Of a DNA stretch of 64,000 nucleotides, positions 17,807 to 26,952 are shown piece by piece. The notes under the pieces are model-generated. The model was given only the letters and a program-made list of their open reading frames with translations, ran no database searches and was not told the DNA's origin. The position numbers and the translations under genes are program-made. The DNA comes from Microbacterium lemovicicum (lineage in GTDB: Bacteria; Actinomycetota; Actinomycetes; Actinomycetales; Microbacteriaceae): the NCBI RefSeq assembly GCF_003991875.1, contig NZ_CP031423.1, positions 2,976,001-3,040,000 on the forward strand, written 5' to 3'. How positions within the stretch are numbered: the stretch's first letter is position 1; each line of letters begins with the position of its first letter.

Positions 17807-19600
17807 TCAGTCGGTGGTGCCGGGCTTGCGTCCGTCCAAGCCCAGCCACCGCCGGCGGAGGGAGTGCGCGGCGGTCTTGGGCTTGCGGTCGCGGGTGAAG
17901 ATGCCCTTCTTGTTGCCCTCGACACGGTGGATGCCGTTCGACGTGGCGAAGTCGGCGAAGTTCCATACCTGCTCGCCGACGAACTGCGGGAAGCGGTCGA
18001 AGACGCGATGGTTCATCGCGAGGTAGTCGCGCTGGTACTCCTCGGTCCAGGCCGCATCCCAGATGGAATGCACGCCCGGCTGGGTGTCGGCACCGTACTC
18101 GGTCATCATGATCGGCTTGCCCGTGCGGTCGATCCACCCTTGGATGTCGCCCTGGAGGTACATCTCGGCGAGGGCCAGATCGGCGGTCGCGATGTACCAG
18201 CCGTAGTAGCGGTTCATGCTGACCACGTCGAACAGGTCGATGATCTTGTCGTTCTGGAACGTCGCGAACATCACGAGCGAGTACGTGACCGGTCGCGTCG
18301 GGTCGAGCTCCCTGGTCAGCGTCACCAGGGGCTCGAAATACTCGAGCGCGCCCTCCTCGTTGGAAGCGGGCTCGTTGGCGATGCACCACATCACGACGCA
18401 GGGATGGTTCTTGTCGCGCGCGATGAGCTCGCGCAGGTGCTGGGCGTGCGCTTCCTGCGTCGCGGCATTCGCGTATTGCTCGGAGAACGTCGGGAACGGG
18501 GGCGTCCCGGACATCCCGCCGACGACACCCATGTTCAGACCCACGGCGGCGGTCTCGTCGATGACGACGATGCCGTGCCTGTCGGCGAACTCGAGCACCT
18601 CCTCCGCATAGGGATAGTGCGAGGTGCGGAAGGAGTTCGCGCCGATCCATTCCATCAGCTGGAAGTCGTGCACCATGAAGGCGTCGTCGTGCCCCTTGCC
18701 GCGCACGGGCGAATCTTCGTGCTTCCCGAAGCCTGTGAAGTAGAACGGCTCATCGTTGATGAGGAACTCGTGCCCGCGGACCTCGACGGTGCGCACACCG
18801 ACCGGCAGGCTGTAGCTGTCGACGACGACACCGTCCGAGACGGCCTCGACCGTCAGGTCGTAGAGGTACGCGGCACCGGGCCGCCACAGCACGACATCCG
18901 CCACCGTCAGCGTCCCGACGGGACCGGTCGCTTCGGCGACGATGTTGCCGCGAGCGTCGGCGAGTCGCACGCGGACGTCGATCGCACCCGACGTGACGAT
19001 GCGATAGTCCACCGATCCGGCGGTGCCCGCGAAGCCGGTGACGACCGTCACGTCCTCGACGTGCGTGCGGGGCCTGCTGTACAGCCAGACCGACCGAGCG
19101 AGGCCTGCGTAGTTGTAGAAGTCGTGGAAGTAGGTCTGGCGGCGCCGGCCGTCTATGCCGACCTCGATCTTCCCCGGGGGGACGGTTTCGTTCGTGAGCT
19201 CGCCGCTGACCGCCACGGTGAGACGGAAGGAGCCGCCGGCGGGCACGATGCCGGTGAGGTTTACGTCGAACGGCGTGTAGCCGCCGATGTGCTCCCCGAC
19301 GAGTCGGTCGTCGACGTAGACACGAGCGGCATGGGTGGCCGCGTCGAAGCGCAGGAGCGTCTCGTCCTCGCCCCATCCGCGCGGCACACGCACCTCGCGC
19401 TGGTAGTACACCCAGCCGACGTGATCGCGGATCTCGGGGTCGGCGAAGAGGTCGTTGTAGCTGGCGGGGACAGCCGCTTCCAGTGGCGTGTCCAGCGGTC
19501 CATGCCAGGGCTGGTCCGGCAGCCGTGAGTCGATCGCGAATCGCCAGACGCCGTCGAGGCTGACGAGCTCACGGGTGGAGGTGGAGGTGGGTTTCAGCAT
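17807..19600 (-). CDS. uidA: Beta-glucuronidase, GH2
   Basis: A 597-residue GH2 enzyme with sugar-binding, Ig-like and TIM-barrel domains in order. Family marks include TYFHDFYNYAGLARSVWLY, FNGFGKHED-like YFTGFGKHEDSPVRGKG, SFRTSHYPYAEEVLEFAD, acid/base Glu in WCIANEPASNEEGA, nucleophile in MMTEYGADTQPGV and FVGEQVWNFADFAT. The Asn-x-Lys pair of glucuronidases is present in EGNKKGIFTRDRKPK, which distinguishes it from galactosidases. No signal peptide, so it is cytoplasmic. It releases glucuronate for UxaC. Confidence 0.95.
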   Translation of the reverse strand: MLKPTSTSTRELVSLDGVWRFAIDSRLPDQPWHGPLDTPLEAAVPASYNDLFADPEIRDHVGWVYYQREVRVPRGWGEDETLLRFDAATHAARVYVDDRLVGEHIGGYTPFDVNLTGIVPAGGSFRLTVAVSGELTNETVPPGKIEVGIDGRRRQTYFHDFYNYAGLARSVWLYSRPRTHVEDVTVVTGFAGTAGSVDYRIVTSGAIDVRVRLADARGNIVAEATGPVGTLTVADVVLWRPGAAYLYDLTVEAVSDGVVVDSYSLPVGVRTVEVRGHEFLINDEPFYFTGFGKHEDSPVRGKGHDDAFMVHDFQLMEWIGANSFRTSHYPYAEEVLEFADRHGIVVIDETAAVGLNMGVVGGMSGTPPFPTFSEQYANAATQEAHAQHLRELIARDKNHPCVVMWCIANEPASNEEGALEYFEPLVTLTRELDPTRPVTYSLVMFATFQNDKIIDLFDVVSMNRYYGWYIATADLALAEMYLQGDIQGWIDRTGKPIMMTEYGADTQPGVHSIWDAAWTEEYQRDYLAMNHRVFDRFPQFVGEQVWNFADFATSNGIHRVEGNKKGIFTRDRKPKTAAHSLRRRWLGLDGRKPGTTD

Positions 19601-19631
19601 TGAAGGTCCTTGTCTGGGCGGAGGCCGAGGG

Positions 19632-20453
19632 TCAGATGGTCTGGCCGGCGTCGGCCAGGAGGGTGCTGCCGGTCATGATCATCGACATGTCGCTGGCGCA
19701 GAACAGCACCACCCGCGCGATGTCATCGGGGGTCCCCAGGCGGCCGATCAGGCTCTGGTTCATCACCGGCAGGGTGGAGGGGTCGACCCCGGCGGCCTCC
19801 ATGGCCGCCGCGGCGGCGGCGATGTTCCCCTCCGTCGGCACGAAGGTGGGTGCGACGCCGAGCACCCTGATGCCGAGGGGCGCGAACTCGAGTGCCATCT
19901 GCTTCGTCATGCCGCGCACGGCGTGCTTGGAGCCGACGTAGGCGGACAGGCCCGGAGCCGTGCCCTGGAATCCTGCGGTCGAGACGACGTTGACGATGAC
20001 CCCGGAGGCTCCCTGCACCATGTGGCGCGCAGCCTCCCGGGCGCCGTTGAAGACCCCCCGCGCGTTGACGGCCAGCACGTGATCCCACGCCGCGTCGTCG
20101 GTCTCCAATACCGGCATGCTGGGGAAGACGCCCGCGTTGTTCACCCAGATGTCCAGGCCCCCGAAGGTCTCCACCGCGACAGCCGCGGCCGACTGGACGG
20201 ATGCGACGTCCGTCACGTCCATCCGCACTCCGATCGCCCGGGCGTCGAGGCGAGTGGAGACATCGGCCGCCGCATCCTGCGCCAGCCGCTCGTCGATGTC
20301 CGCGATCGTCACACGTGCACCGGCCTCCGCCAGGCGGAGTGCGATCGCCTTGCCCAGGCCGCGCGCGCCACCCGTGACGAGCGCGCTTCGTCCGGTGAGG
20401 GACAGGAGGTCGCGGACGGGCGACTCCGAGACGTCGGCGAAGGGGAAGCTCAC
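19632..20453 (-). CDS. SDR-family dehydrogenase
   Basis: A 273-residue classical SDR: TGGARGLGKAIALRLAEAG cofactor loop, DIDE after strand 2 (NAD), NNAGVFPS, catalytic Ser/Tyr/Lys with YVGSKHAVRG, and a C-terminal ILADAGQTI-like end (LLADAGQTI). The GTG start at 20453 overlaps the beta-glucosidase stop (GTGA). Sandwiched between two glycosidase genes, it may oxidise a released sugar such as rhamnose, or the aglycone; the first would need a matching lactonase, which is not seen. Confidence 0.85.
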   Translation of the reverse strand: MSFPFADVSESPVRDLLSLTGRSALVTGGARGLGKAIALRLAEAGARVTIADIDERLAQDAAADVSTRLDARAIGVRMDVTDVASVQSAAAVAVETFGGLDIWVNNAGVFPSMPVLETDDAAWDHVLAVNARGVFNGAREAARHMVQGASGVIVNVVSTAGFQGTAPGLSAYVGSKHAVRGMTKQMALEFAPLGIRVLGVAPTFVPTEGNIAAAAAAMEAAGVDPSTLPVMNQSLIGRLGTPDDIARVVLFCASDMSMIMTGSTLLADAGQTI

Positions 20454-21694
20454 GCAAGCACCTCGGCGGGGAGACCGTTGTGCTGTGCGACCTGGCCGAG
20501 CCACGCGAGGCTGGGCTTGGGGGTGCGGACGAAGGTCTCCCGGTCGATGGCGATGAGACCGAATGTCGGCTCCCAGTGGCCCCACTCGAAGTTGTCCAGC
20601 AACGACCAGTGCAGGTAGCCGCGCACATCGATGCCGTCGGCGATGGTCTCCCCCAGTCCCTGGAGCGCTGCGGTCGTGTACCGGATCCGCTCGGAGTCGT
20701 CTGCGGTGGCGATGCCGTTCTCGGTGATGAGGATCGGAACCCCCTGGGTCACCTCCGTGGCGTGCCGCACGGCCATCGCGAGCGAATCCGGCCGGAAGGT
20801 CGTGCCGACGAGGGTGTTGTCGGGACGCTGAGGGTGCGGGACGAGACCGTTCGCGTCGACCTGCTGACTCGAGTAGGCCTGAACGCCGGCCCAGTCGTCG
20901 CCCCGGCTGCCCTCCCAGAAGATGTCCTCCTTGCCGTAGCGGATCTCGAGGAGCTTCTCCTCACCGCCGGGCGCTGCGGTCAGTGCGCCCGCGGCGATCG
21001 TCCAGCCGACTTTGGCCTCAGTGCGCGCGCGGACGACCTCGCGAGCCGCATGGTGGATCTCGACGAACCGGCGACTGATCGCGGGGTCGGCGTAGGCGAG
21101 GAAGTCGTTGCGTGCCGCCTGCTGACTCTCTTCGTCGCTGGTGTGCTCGGCCTCGACGGTGGGACTCTGCCACTGGCCCCCCGACTGCGCCATCCGCGCC
21201 ATCGCCGTCATGATCGCCGCCTGCATGTTGGGCTCGTTCATGGTGGCGACCCATTCGACGCCGTCGAGAATGGAACACGCCTGCTCTGCGTAGCGGACGA
21301 ACAGCTCCTTCGCGTCGGGGCCGGACCACCCCCCGGCTTCGGCGAACCACTGCGGCGTCGTGAAGTGCTGCAGGGTCACGACCGGCGTCACTCCGCGGTC
21401 GAGGCACGCGTCGATCACGCGGCGGTAGTGCGCGAGCTCCGCCCGGGAGAAGTGGCCCCGGATCGGTTCGATGCGCGACCATTCCAGGCTGAAGCGGTAG
21501 GACGTGAGGCCGGCATCGGCGAGCAGCTGGATGTCTTCCGCGTAGCGGTGGTAGCTGTCGCACGCGTCGCCCGACAGCTCCATGCCGGGCATCTGCTGTT
21601 CGCGAGCCCACCAGTCGCTGTTGACGTTGTTGCCTTCGATCTGGTGGCCGGCGGTCGCCGCACCCCACAGGAAGTTCTCGGGGAAAGTGGTCAT
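20450..21694 (-). CDS. Family 1 glycoside hydrolase (beta-glucosidase type)
   Basis: A 414-residue GH1 enzyme, slightly short of the usual 440-470. It starts FPENFLWGAATAGHQIEGN, with SYRFSLEWSRIEP, acid/base Glu in ATMNEPN, nucleophile in ILITENGIA, and the aglycone-side HWSLLDNFEWGHWEPTFGL. No signal peptide. GH1 members cover glucosidase, galactosidase and fucosidase activities, so the sugar is uncertain; context with GH78 and GH2 suggests trimming of a plant oligosaccharide side chain. Confidence 0.93.
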   Translation of the reverse strand: MTTFPENFLWGAATAGHQIEGNNVNSDWWAREQQMPGMELSGDACDSYHRYAEDIQLLADAGLTSYRFSLEWSRIEPIRGHFSRAELAHYRRVIDACLDRGVTPVVTLQHFTTPQWFAEAGGWSGPDAKELFVRYAEQACSILDGVEWVATMNEPNMQAAIMTAMARMAQSGGQWQSPTVEAEHTSDEESQQAARNDFLAYADPAISRRFVEIHHAAREVVRARTEAKVGWTIAAGALTAAPGGEEKLLEIRYGKEDIFWEGSRGDDWAGVQAYSSQQVDANGLVPHPQRPDNTLVGTTFRPDSLAMAVRHATEVTQGVPILITENGIATADDSERIRYTTAALQGLGETIADGIDVRGYLHWSLLDNFEWGHWEPTFGLIAIDRETFVRTPKPSLAWLGQVAQHNGLPAEVLA

Positions 21695-21732
21695 TTTCGG
21701 TCCTTCGGTGTGAGGGGGTCAGTCGGTGCGGG

Positions 21733-24405
21733 TCACTGCGCCGCGGTCAGGAGGGAGGAGGGATGCCGCAGGGGGCGTCGTGCGGAGAACGAACCGGGTT
21801 CCGCCGACACCTCTGTGCCGTCGGGGAACACGATGCGTGCGTCCGTCCCGGACGGCAGCTCCGCCGAGATGTGCATCTCGCCGTCTTCGATGCGCCAGTC
21901 GACGGTGATGAGCCCCTGGGGACTTTCGTGCGAGCCGCGCGCCCACGTGATCGACGGACCGGGGGTCGGCTCGATGATGATCGACTCCCACGCGATCGAA
22001 CCGGGCGCCTGTCTGAGCCCGAGAGCATGGGTGTGGAGGAAGCGGATCACCGCGCCCTTGCTGTAGTGGTTCAGCGACTCGTGCGCGACGCCGGCCTCGT
22101 CGATGCCCTCCCAGTCCTCCCAGATCGTCGTCGCTCCGCGCTCGATCATGTTCAGCCACGACGGCGCTGTGCGCTGGAGGAGGAGGTCGTACGCGACGCC
22201 GACGTGGCCGGTGTCGCACAGCACGGGCAGGAGGTCGCCGGTCGAGAGGAACCCGGTCCGCAGGTGCGTGCCGGCGGCGCGGATCAGTTCGACCAGGCGC
22301 GTGGCCGCGGCATCCCGGAGCTGGTCGGGGATGAGCCCGAACGAGAGCGCCCGAACGTAGGCGGCCTGCGTGTCGGCGACGGTGGTGCCGTCGGGGCGCA
22401 GATACGCGGCGCGCCAGGCATCAGCTACCCGGCCGGCGGTCAGCTCGTAGCGCGCAGCCGCATCGCGGTGGCCGAGGATCGCCGCGATCCGGGCGAGGGT
22501 CGCGGTGGACCGGTGGAGGTAAGCGGTGCCGACCTCCCCCTTGTCTGCCATGAACCACGCCATCGGGTTCTGCATGATCGGGTCGATCGCCCGCCCGTCG
22601 GCGTCGACCTCCTTCGGTTCGGTCCACTCCCCCCAATGGAAGCTGCCGTCCCAGAGGTACTGCTCGAACGGCTCCGGATCGTGCGACAGGCGCGCGTGAT
22701 GACGCTCGGTGCGAGCCTTGCCGAGAGCCCACTCGACCCAGCGGACCATGGCATCCCAGTTCTCGGACAGCACACGTTCGTCGCCATACGACTCGTAGAG
22801 CTCCCACGGCACCGCGACGATCGCGTCGCCCCAGCCGGCGGAGCCGGTCATCATCGCGAACTGATCGTCGAGGTGGTGCTTGATGCGTCGTCCGTCCGGG
22901 GAGAAGTTCGCGATGCGACCGTCGTCGAGCTGGTCGTCGCGCACGGAGCGCAGCCACTTGCGGCTGAAGCCGAGCACGTCGTACAGGCGCGTCGCCGTCG
23001 GGGCGAAGATCTGGTAGTCCCCGGTCCAGGCCAGGCGCTCGCGCGTCGGGCAGTCGGTCGGCACGTCGACGGCGTTTCCGCGGAAGCTCCATTCGGCGAT
23101 CTCATGCAGCCGGTCGAGATCCTCGTTGCTGCACGCGAAGGTGCCCGTGCGGCGCAGATCGGTGTGCACGACCTGCATCGTGACGGCTGCCGTGTCCAGC
23201 GGGGCGCCGTGGCGGGTGATCCGCGCGTACTGGAACCCGTGCACCGTGTGACGGGGCTCGAAGACGTCATGGCGCGGGCCGGCGATGACCTCGTCGCGCT
23301 GGCGGAAAAGTACGGGAGGCTCTCCAGGTCGCTGGGAGTCCAGGTGAGCGGTCGACAGATTCCCTTCGACATCGACGAACTCGCCGTAGTCGACCACGGT
23401 CACCGTGCCATCGGGTCCGAGATCGCTCAGCCGCACCCACCCGGAGGCGTTCTGACCGAAGTCGAAGATCCACACTCCCGGTCCGCTTTCGCGGACCGAG
23501 CGGGGCTCACGCGACTCCACGACCCGCACGGGCGGCGCCGGTGACCAATCGATCGCGGGAGCGTCCACCACTCCGACCCGCACGGACGTGGGTGCAGAGG
23601 CCACGACGGTGAGATCCACCGCCTGGCCGTCCATCAGATCGGCGCGGACGATCGAGGAGCGGCGCCCGGTCCAGGCGTCGTCGCTGCGGACGACCGTGCG
23701 GGTCCCGTCGGCGTGGTCGATGTGGAGCTCGACTCGAAGGCCCAGCGTCGTGCCCCATCCCGCCGGCATCCGGAAGGCGCCGACCTGGCCGCGGTACCAG
23801 CCGTCGGAGAGCTCGAAGCTGAGGCGATTCTCACCCAGCCGCAGGCTGGCGGTGACATCCGACGCTTGGGCGTACAACGTACGGTCGTACGAGGTCGAGC
23901 CGGGCGAGAGCTCCGCCGTGCCGACTCGCGCGCCGTTGACCTCAGCCGTGTACAGACCGAGGGCGGTCGCGAAGAGCCTCGCTGAGCTCACCGGCGACGT
24001 GACGGTGAAGTCCGTGGCGAGCAGAGTGGCCGGACGACGGCCGTAACCGGGGTCGTCGGAGTCGATGGGCGAGATCCATGAGGCTGTCCAGTCCGCGTCG
24101 AGCAGACCCACCTCGAAGTGCGCCGGGTCAGACCAGTCCGCGTCCAGCGTCGATGATGCCATCCGCACGCGCCATGCGATGCGCTGACCGCTGCGCAGCG
24201 GCGCCCAGGGCCATGCGACGAATCGATGACCGTTCACACGCATCGGGCCGGGCAGAGGGGTGCCGTCCACGTCGGCCTCGAGCTCATACACCGCGTCAGC
24301 GCGCGCATCGGAGGAAGGCTTCCACGACAACCGCGGGCGGTCGCCGCTGACGGCGAACTGATCGCCGCCGTGGTCGATCGTGAGGTCGAAGGGAGTGCGC
24401 ATCAT
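21733..24405 (-). CDS. Alpha-L-rhamnosidase, GH78
   Basis: An 890-residue intracellular GH78 enzyme in the family's usual order: N-terminal Ig-like domain (RLSWK, WRVRM), carbohydrate-binding beta domain (ATALGLYTAEVNG, YDRTLYAQASDV, WYRGQVGAF), (alpha/alpha)6 barrel and C-terminal beta-sandwich. Catalytic signature residues are in VPTDCPTRERLAWTGD and GATTIWEDWEG. First gene of the run, reading away from the TetR gene with two operators between. It removes terminal alpha-L-rhamnose from glycosides. ATG-ATG at 24405/24402 are both possible starts. Confidence 0.95.
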   Translation of the reverse strand: MMRTPFDLTIDHGGDQFAVSGDRPRLSWKPSSDARADAVYELEADVDGTPLPGPMRVNGHRFVAWPWAPLRSGQRIAWRVRMASSTLDADWSDPAHFEVGLLDADWTASWISPIDSDDPGYGRRPATLLATDFTVTSPVSSARLFATALGLYTAEVNGARVGTAELSPGSTSYDRTLYAQASDVTASLRLGENRLSFELSDGWYRGQVGAFRMPAGWGTTLGLRVELHIDHADGTRTVVRSDDAWTGRRSSIVRADLMDGQAVDLTVVASAPTSVRVGVVDAPAIDWSPAPPVRVVESREPRSVRESGPGVWIFDFGQNASGWVRLSDLGPDGTVTVVDYGEFVDVEGNLSTAHLDSQRPGEPPVLFRQRDEVIAGPRHDVFEPRHTVHGFQYARITRHGAPLDTAAVTMQVVHTDLRRTGTFACSNEDLDRLHEIAEWSFRGNAVDVPTDCPTRERLAWTGDYQIFAPTATRLYDVLGFSRKWLRSVRDDQLDDGRIANFSPDGRRIKHHLDDQFAMMTGSAGWGDAIVAVPWELYESYGDERVLSENWDAMVRWVEWALGKARTERHHARLSHDPEPFEQYLWDGSFHWGEWTEPKEVDADGRAIDPIMQNPMAWFMADKGEVGTAYLHRSTATLARIAAILGHRDAAARYELTAGRVADAWRAAYLRPDGTTVADTQAAYVRALSFGLIPDQLRDAAATRLVELIRAAGTHLRTGFLSTGDLLPVLCDTGHVGVAYDLLLQRTAPSWLNMIERGATTIWEDWEGIDEAGVAHESLNHYSKGAVIRFLHTHALGLRQAPGSIAWESIIIEPTPGPSITWARGSHESPQGLITVDWRIEDGEMHISAELPSGTDARIVFPDGTEVSAEPGSFSARRPLRHPSSLLTAAQ

Positions 24406-24426
24406 CGGTGTCACTTCTCGGGCAAA

Positions 24427-24445
24427 TGTAACCACCATGGTTACT
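24427..24445. promoter_or_regulatory. Operator O2 of the glycoside operon (TetR site)
   Basis: GTAACCA-CCA-TGGTTAC, a perfect 7-bp inverted repeat (24428-24444). It repeats the sequence of the site at 24456-24474 at a centre distance of 29 bases and lies between the promoter and the GH78 start codon. Confidence 0.75.
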
Positions 24446-24453
24446 GGATCGCT

Positions 24454-24482
24454 ACTGTAACCAAAGTGGTTACACTTGGCAA
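24454..24482 (-). promoter_or_regulatory. Promoter of the GH78-to-SDR run with operator O1 inside it
   Basis: Minus strand: TTGCCA (24482-24477), 17 bases, TACAGT (24459-24454). The perfect palindrome TGTAACCA-AAG-TGGTTACA (24456-24474) fills the spacer and part of the -10, so a bound repressor would exclude RNA polymerase. The matching regulator is almost certainly the divergent TetR protein. Confidence 0.75.
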
Positions 24483-24541
24483 GCGACCGGTGAAAACGCG
24501 TTAAGGTCGGGCGAGGATCAGAAGACAGAAGGGAACCATGC

Positions 24542-25168
24542 GTGGCCGCATCGGTGAGTGCTGAAGACACCCGAACGGACCCGCGCCGCACGCGGGGGCA
24601 GTCCGCGTCGACCCCCGCGCGACGCGCGGAGATCGTCCACGCCGCCTCGGCGAGCATCGCCGAGCACGGCTACGAACGCGCGTCGCTGCGGGACATCGCC
24701 TCGCGCGCGAACGTCACCCATGCGGCCCTGCTCCGCCACTTCGCCAGCAAGGACGAACTCCTCCTCGCCGCCCTCGCTCGTCGGGATGAGGACGACGAAG
24801 ACCTCGCTCGGCGCATCATGGGGTCGAAGGTCCCCGCCGAGCAGGTGCTCAGCTCAGTGCTCCGCGAAGAGTTCGCTCATCCGGACCAGCAACGCAATTG
24901 GCTGGCCATCGCCGTGGCGGCCACCAACCCCGAGCACCCCGCCCACGACTTCTTCATCGCGCGCCGTGAGCGCCTGCGCGCTCATCTGTCCAGCGGACGG
25001 CTGGGAACCGCTCACGACAGTGAAGAACTGACGGCTGATGAGAAGGTCACCATGGTGATGGCCATGGTGGACGGTCTTCGCATCCAGGCCCTCCTCGACC
25101 CCACACGCGAGACGCTGCCCCTGCTCGAGACGTTCATGCGCCTCATCGCCACAGCCGAGAACTCGTGA
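24542..25168 (+). CDS. TetR-family regulator of the glycoside operon
   Basis: A 208-residue TetR protein. After a 25-residue basic tail comes the helix-turn-helix (EIVHAASASIAEHGYERAS, then LRDIASRANVTHAALLRHFASKDELL), followed by a ligand domain. Start GTG 24542; an ATG four bases earlier is out of frame and stops quickly. It is divergent from GH78 with two TGTAACCA-type palindromes between, the normal arrangement for an autoregulated local repressor. The inducer is probably a sugar, glycoside or aglycone. It resembles the TetR at 56868-57470. Confidence 0.92.
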   Translation: MAASVSAEDTRTDPRRTRGQSASTPARRAEIVHAASASIAEHGYERASLRDIASRANVTHAALLRHFASKDELLLAALARRDEDDEDLARRIMGSKVPAEQVLSSVLREEFAHPDQQRNWLAIAVAATNPEHPAHDFFIARRERLRAHLSSGRLGTAHDSEELTADEKVTMVMAMVDGLRIQALLDPTRETLPLLETFMRLIATAENS

Positions 25169-25627
25169 GAGCCTCCCCGGCAGGACAGATGGCGTGAAAT
25201 TCAAGTTCGCTGCAACGTGGCAATTCGTTTCAGTGCGAGCACGTTGCCGAGTTCTCTAAGCGGCTGGACGAGCCGCGATGCCTGGGGGTAAGGCACGGCC
25301 CTGAGCCGAACTCCGGAGGGACGACGGGGCTGCGACGTCCGATGAGGACAGCGTCGCGCCACCGGCCGATCGCCCGGCCTGCTTGCAGCGAGTCGTTCGC
25401 GACCGTCGCGGTCTACCCTCCTCGACGCGTTGGGTGGACTCGCCGGCAGGGGTGTCGATTCGGGAGCGAAGACTGAGCGATGCAAATGTGCGAGCTGAGG
25501 AACCGACAGATCGACCGACATGACTACGCAGCAACGCCACGAGCATTTGCACCACGGGCCCGCAAACCAGATGTGGGCAAATTGTGGGCTAGCGTCCTCG
25601 AGAATTTAGCGCTGATCTGGGAATTAT
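25169..25627. other. Gene-free stretch before the element boundary
   Basis: I see no protein that resembles anything known in any frame, and no RNA gene. Open frames on the minus strand (25201-25521) have Arg/Ser/Pro-rich composition typical of chance frames in GC-rich DNA. This is the inner end of the older insertion. Confidence 0.4.
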
Positions 25628-25657
25628 GTGGCGGAGACGGAGGGATTTGAACCCTCG
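25628..25657. repeat. Left attachment site: displaced tRNA-Ser 3' end
   Basis: Thirty bases starting GTGGCGGAGACGGAGGGATT are identical to 34605-34634, covering CCA, acceptor and T arm of tRNA-Ser(GCT). Identity stops abruptly on both sides, as expected for att sites. No terminator hairpin follows it on the tRNA strand. Confidence 0.9.
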
Positions 25658-25783
25658 CGGTGCCTCAGCGAGGGAGCGGATCTGGTTGTTGTTCGCGTAT
25701 TTCTGGGCCATTCTCGGTTACGAGGGCTCCTCCGGATGACTTGAAACAGGATCATCTGTTGTCACGGCGTTGTCACGGCGTCG

Positions 25784-26446
25784 TCACCCCTCATAGTCCG
25801 GAGGCATCTGCCCACCCTTATCTGGGTTCGCGTGATTCCATGCCCGTTCGAGGAAGTCCCGCCGGAGTTCTCGCGCGCGCTTTGCGATCACCTGCTGCGC
25901 GTCCGACCGTGTGTAAACAACCGGGGGCTTGTCGCCCATCCGGATGACCTGGTTGCCGAGGGAGTCCGTCCAGTAGAGGTCCGGACTCGGAAGCATGCCA
26001 AACCAATCGTCATCCATGGCCCCGTTCCAGTTGCCGTCTACTGTGCGGGCGCCTCCTGGCTCCAGGTATTCGATCTTCAGGGCTGAGGCAGCAGTCCAGC
26101 TCCAGTACTGATTGCTCAGATAGACCGGATTAGGCAGGAAGGCGATGTCGGTTATTGGCTGACGCGTCGCATTCCTGACAGTGAAGGACATCTGGGATGT
26201 GGCCTGATCGTCGGGCGCAGGCACCCGCGAGACCGTGATTCCCCTAGCTTCCTGCGCTGCAGTCAGCGTGCGCTCCTTCCTCCGTGCTCTGCGGTCCAAA
26301 AAGACGCCCCCGACCGCAATGAGGAGGGCAACTCCCGAGGCAATGAGGGAGCCCACGAACGATGACCAGTCTTGCGGCCAGTTAGTCACCACCACGTCGA
26401 TCGTCGGCATCGGCGTGGGGCTGTTGGACCCGTGCAGGATGATCAT
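25784..26446 (-). CDS. Membrane-anchored protein of unknown function (cargo paralogue 1)
   Basis: A 220-residue protein. One N-terminal transmembrane helix (SLIASGVALLIAVGGVFL, about residues 33-50) is followed by a basic charged stretch and a soluble beta-rich domain with VRNATRQPITDIAFLPN and PDLYWTDSLGNQVIRMG. The same layout and matching motifs occur at 27807-28529. ATG 26446 has TAGTGT exactly six bases upstream, a leaderless promoter pattern. It is the outermost gene of the element. I do not recognise a family; a sensor or defence role is conceivable but unproven. Confidence 0.75.
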   Translation of the reverse strand: MIILHGSNSPTPMPTIDVVVTNWPQDWSSFVGSLIASGVALLIAVGGVFLDRRARRKERTLTAAQEARGITVSRVPAPDDQATSQMSFTVRNATRQPITDIAFLPNPVYLSNQYWSWTAASALKIEYLEPGGARTVDGNWNGAMDDDWFGMLPSPDLYWTDSLGNQVIRMGDKPPVVYTRSDAQQVIAKRARELRRDFLERAWNHANPDKGGQMPPDYEG

Positions 26447-26535
26447 GGCCCGACACTACGGGTGCAGTTCTCGTGACGCGATCGCTACCGCCGCCCGGTG
26501 TGGCGCTGATGGCATGCACTGCGTACGATCCGGAC

Positions 26536-26664
26536 ATGGACCCGCTTGATGACGCCGTTCAGCCGAAGTGTCCCGAGTGCGGGACGGTGCTACATAACGC
26601 CGGCGGCCAAGGGTACGTCTGCCGGAGCTGCGAGATCGTCGTCATCGGCTCGATCCCGTCCTAA
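26536..26664 (+). CDS. Small zinc-ribbon protein
   Basis: A 42-residue acidic peptide with CPECG and, 14 residues on, CRSC: a four-cysteine zinc ribbon. ATG 26536 has TACGAT six bases upstream, fitting a leaderless transcript; an in-frame ATG at 26509 is an alternative. It ends 3 bases before the next gene, so the two are probably co-transcribed. Function unknown. Confidence 0.6.
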   Translation: MDPLDDAVQPKCPECGTVLHNAGGQGYVCRSCEIVVIGSIPS

Positions 26665-26667
26665 GCT

Positions 26668-26898
26668 ATGCCGTTCCAGGACCCGCGCTGGCTGAGCTAC
26701 CGCGCCGCAGCTGCACGGGTCGGCCGGAGTGAGATCACGGTGAAGCGATGGCGTCGAGATGGCATGGCGACGAAGTTGAGTGGGGGTCAGCGCGTGGTTC
26801 GGGAGGATGTGCTGCTCGCGTGGTGGCGAGACCGGCTGGCGGCAGACCCGGCGCATAAGTATCGGATGCGTCGGCTTATCGCGACAGACCCTGAGTGA
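26668..26898 (+). CDS. Small helix-turn-helix DNA-binding protein
   Basis: A 76-residue protein with a MerR/excisionase-type HTH: YRAAAARVGRSEITVKRWRRDG, then a wing with GGQRVVREDVLLAW. This layout resembles excisionases and small phage regulators. It follows the zinc-ribbon gene by three bases. It could be a second recombination directionality factor or a regulator of the cargo. Confidence 0.65.
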   Translation: MPFQDPRWLSYRAAAARVGRSEITVKRWRRDGMATKLSGGQRVVREDVLLAWWRDRLAADPAHKYRMRRLIATDPE

Positions 26899-26952
26899 GG
26901 CGCAGCACGCTGCCTTCCCCCGCTGCGCATCCACGACCTTTACTATCCACTC

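Noticed and set aside
21733..24657. A 974-residue version of the rhamnosidase starting inside the TetR gene
   Set aside because: The extra N-terminus would be encoded through the promoter and operators; the ATG at 24405 gives a normal GH78 start.
25201..25521. Minus-strand open frame before the element
   Set aside because: No domain, no ribosome site, composition of a chance frame; kept only as gene-free DNA.
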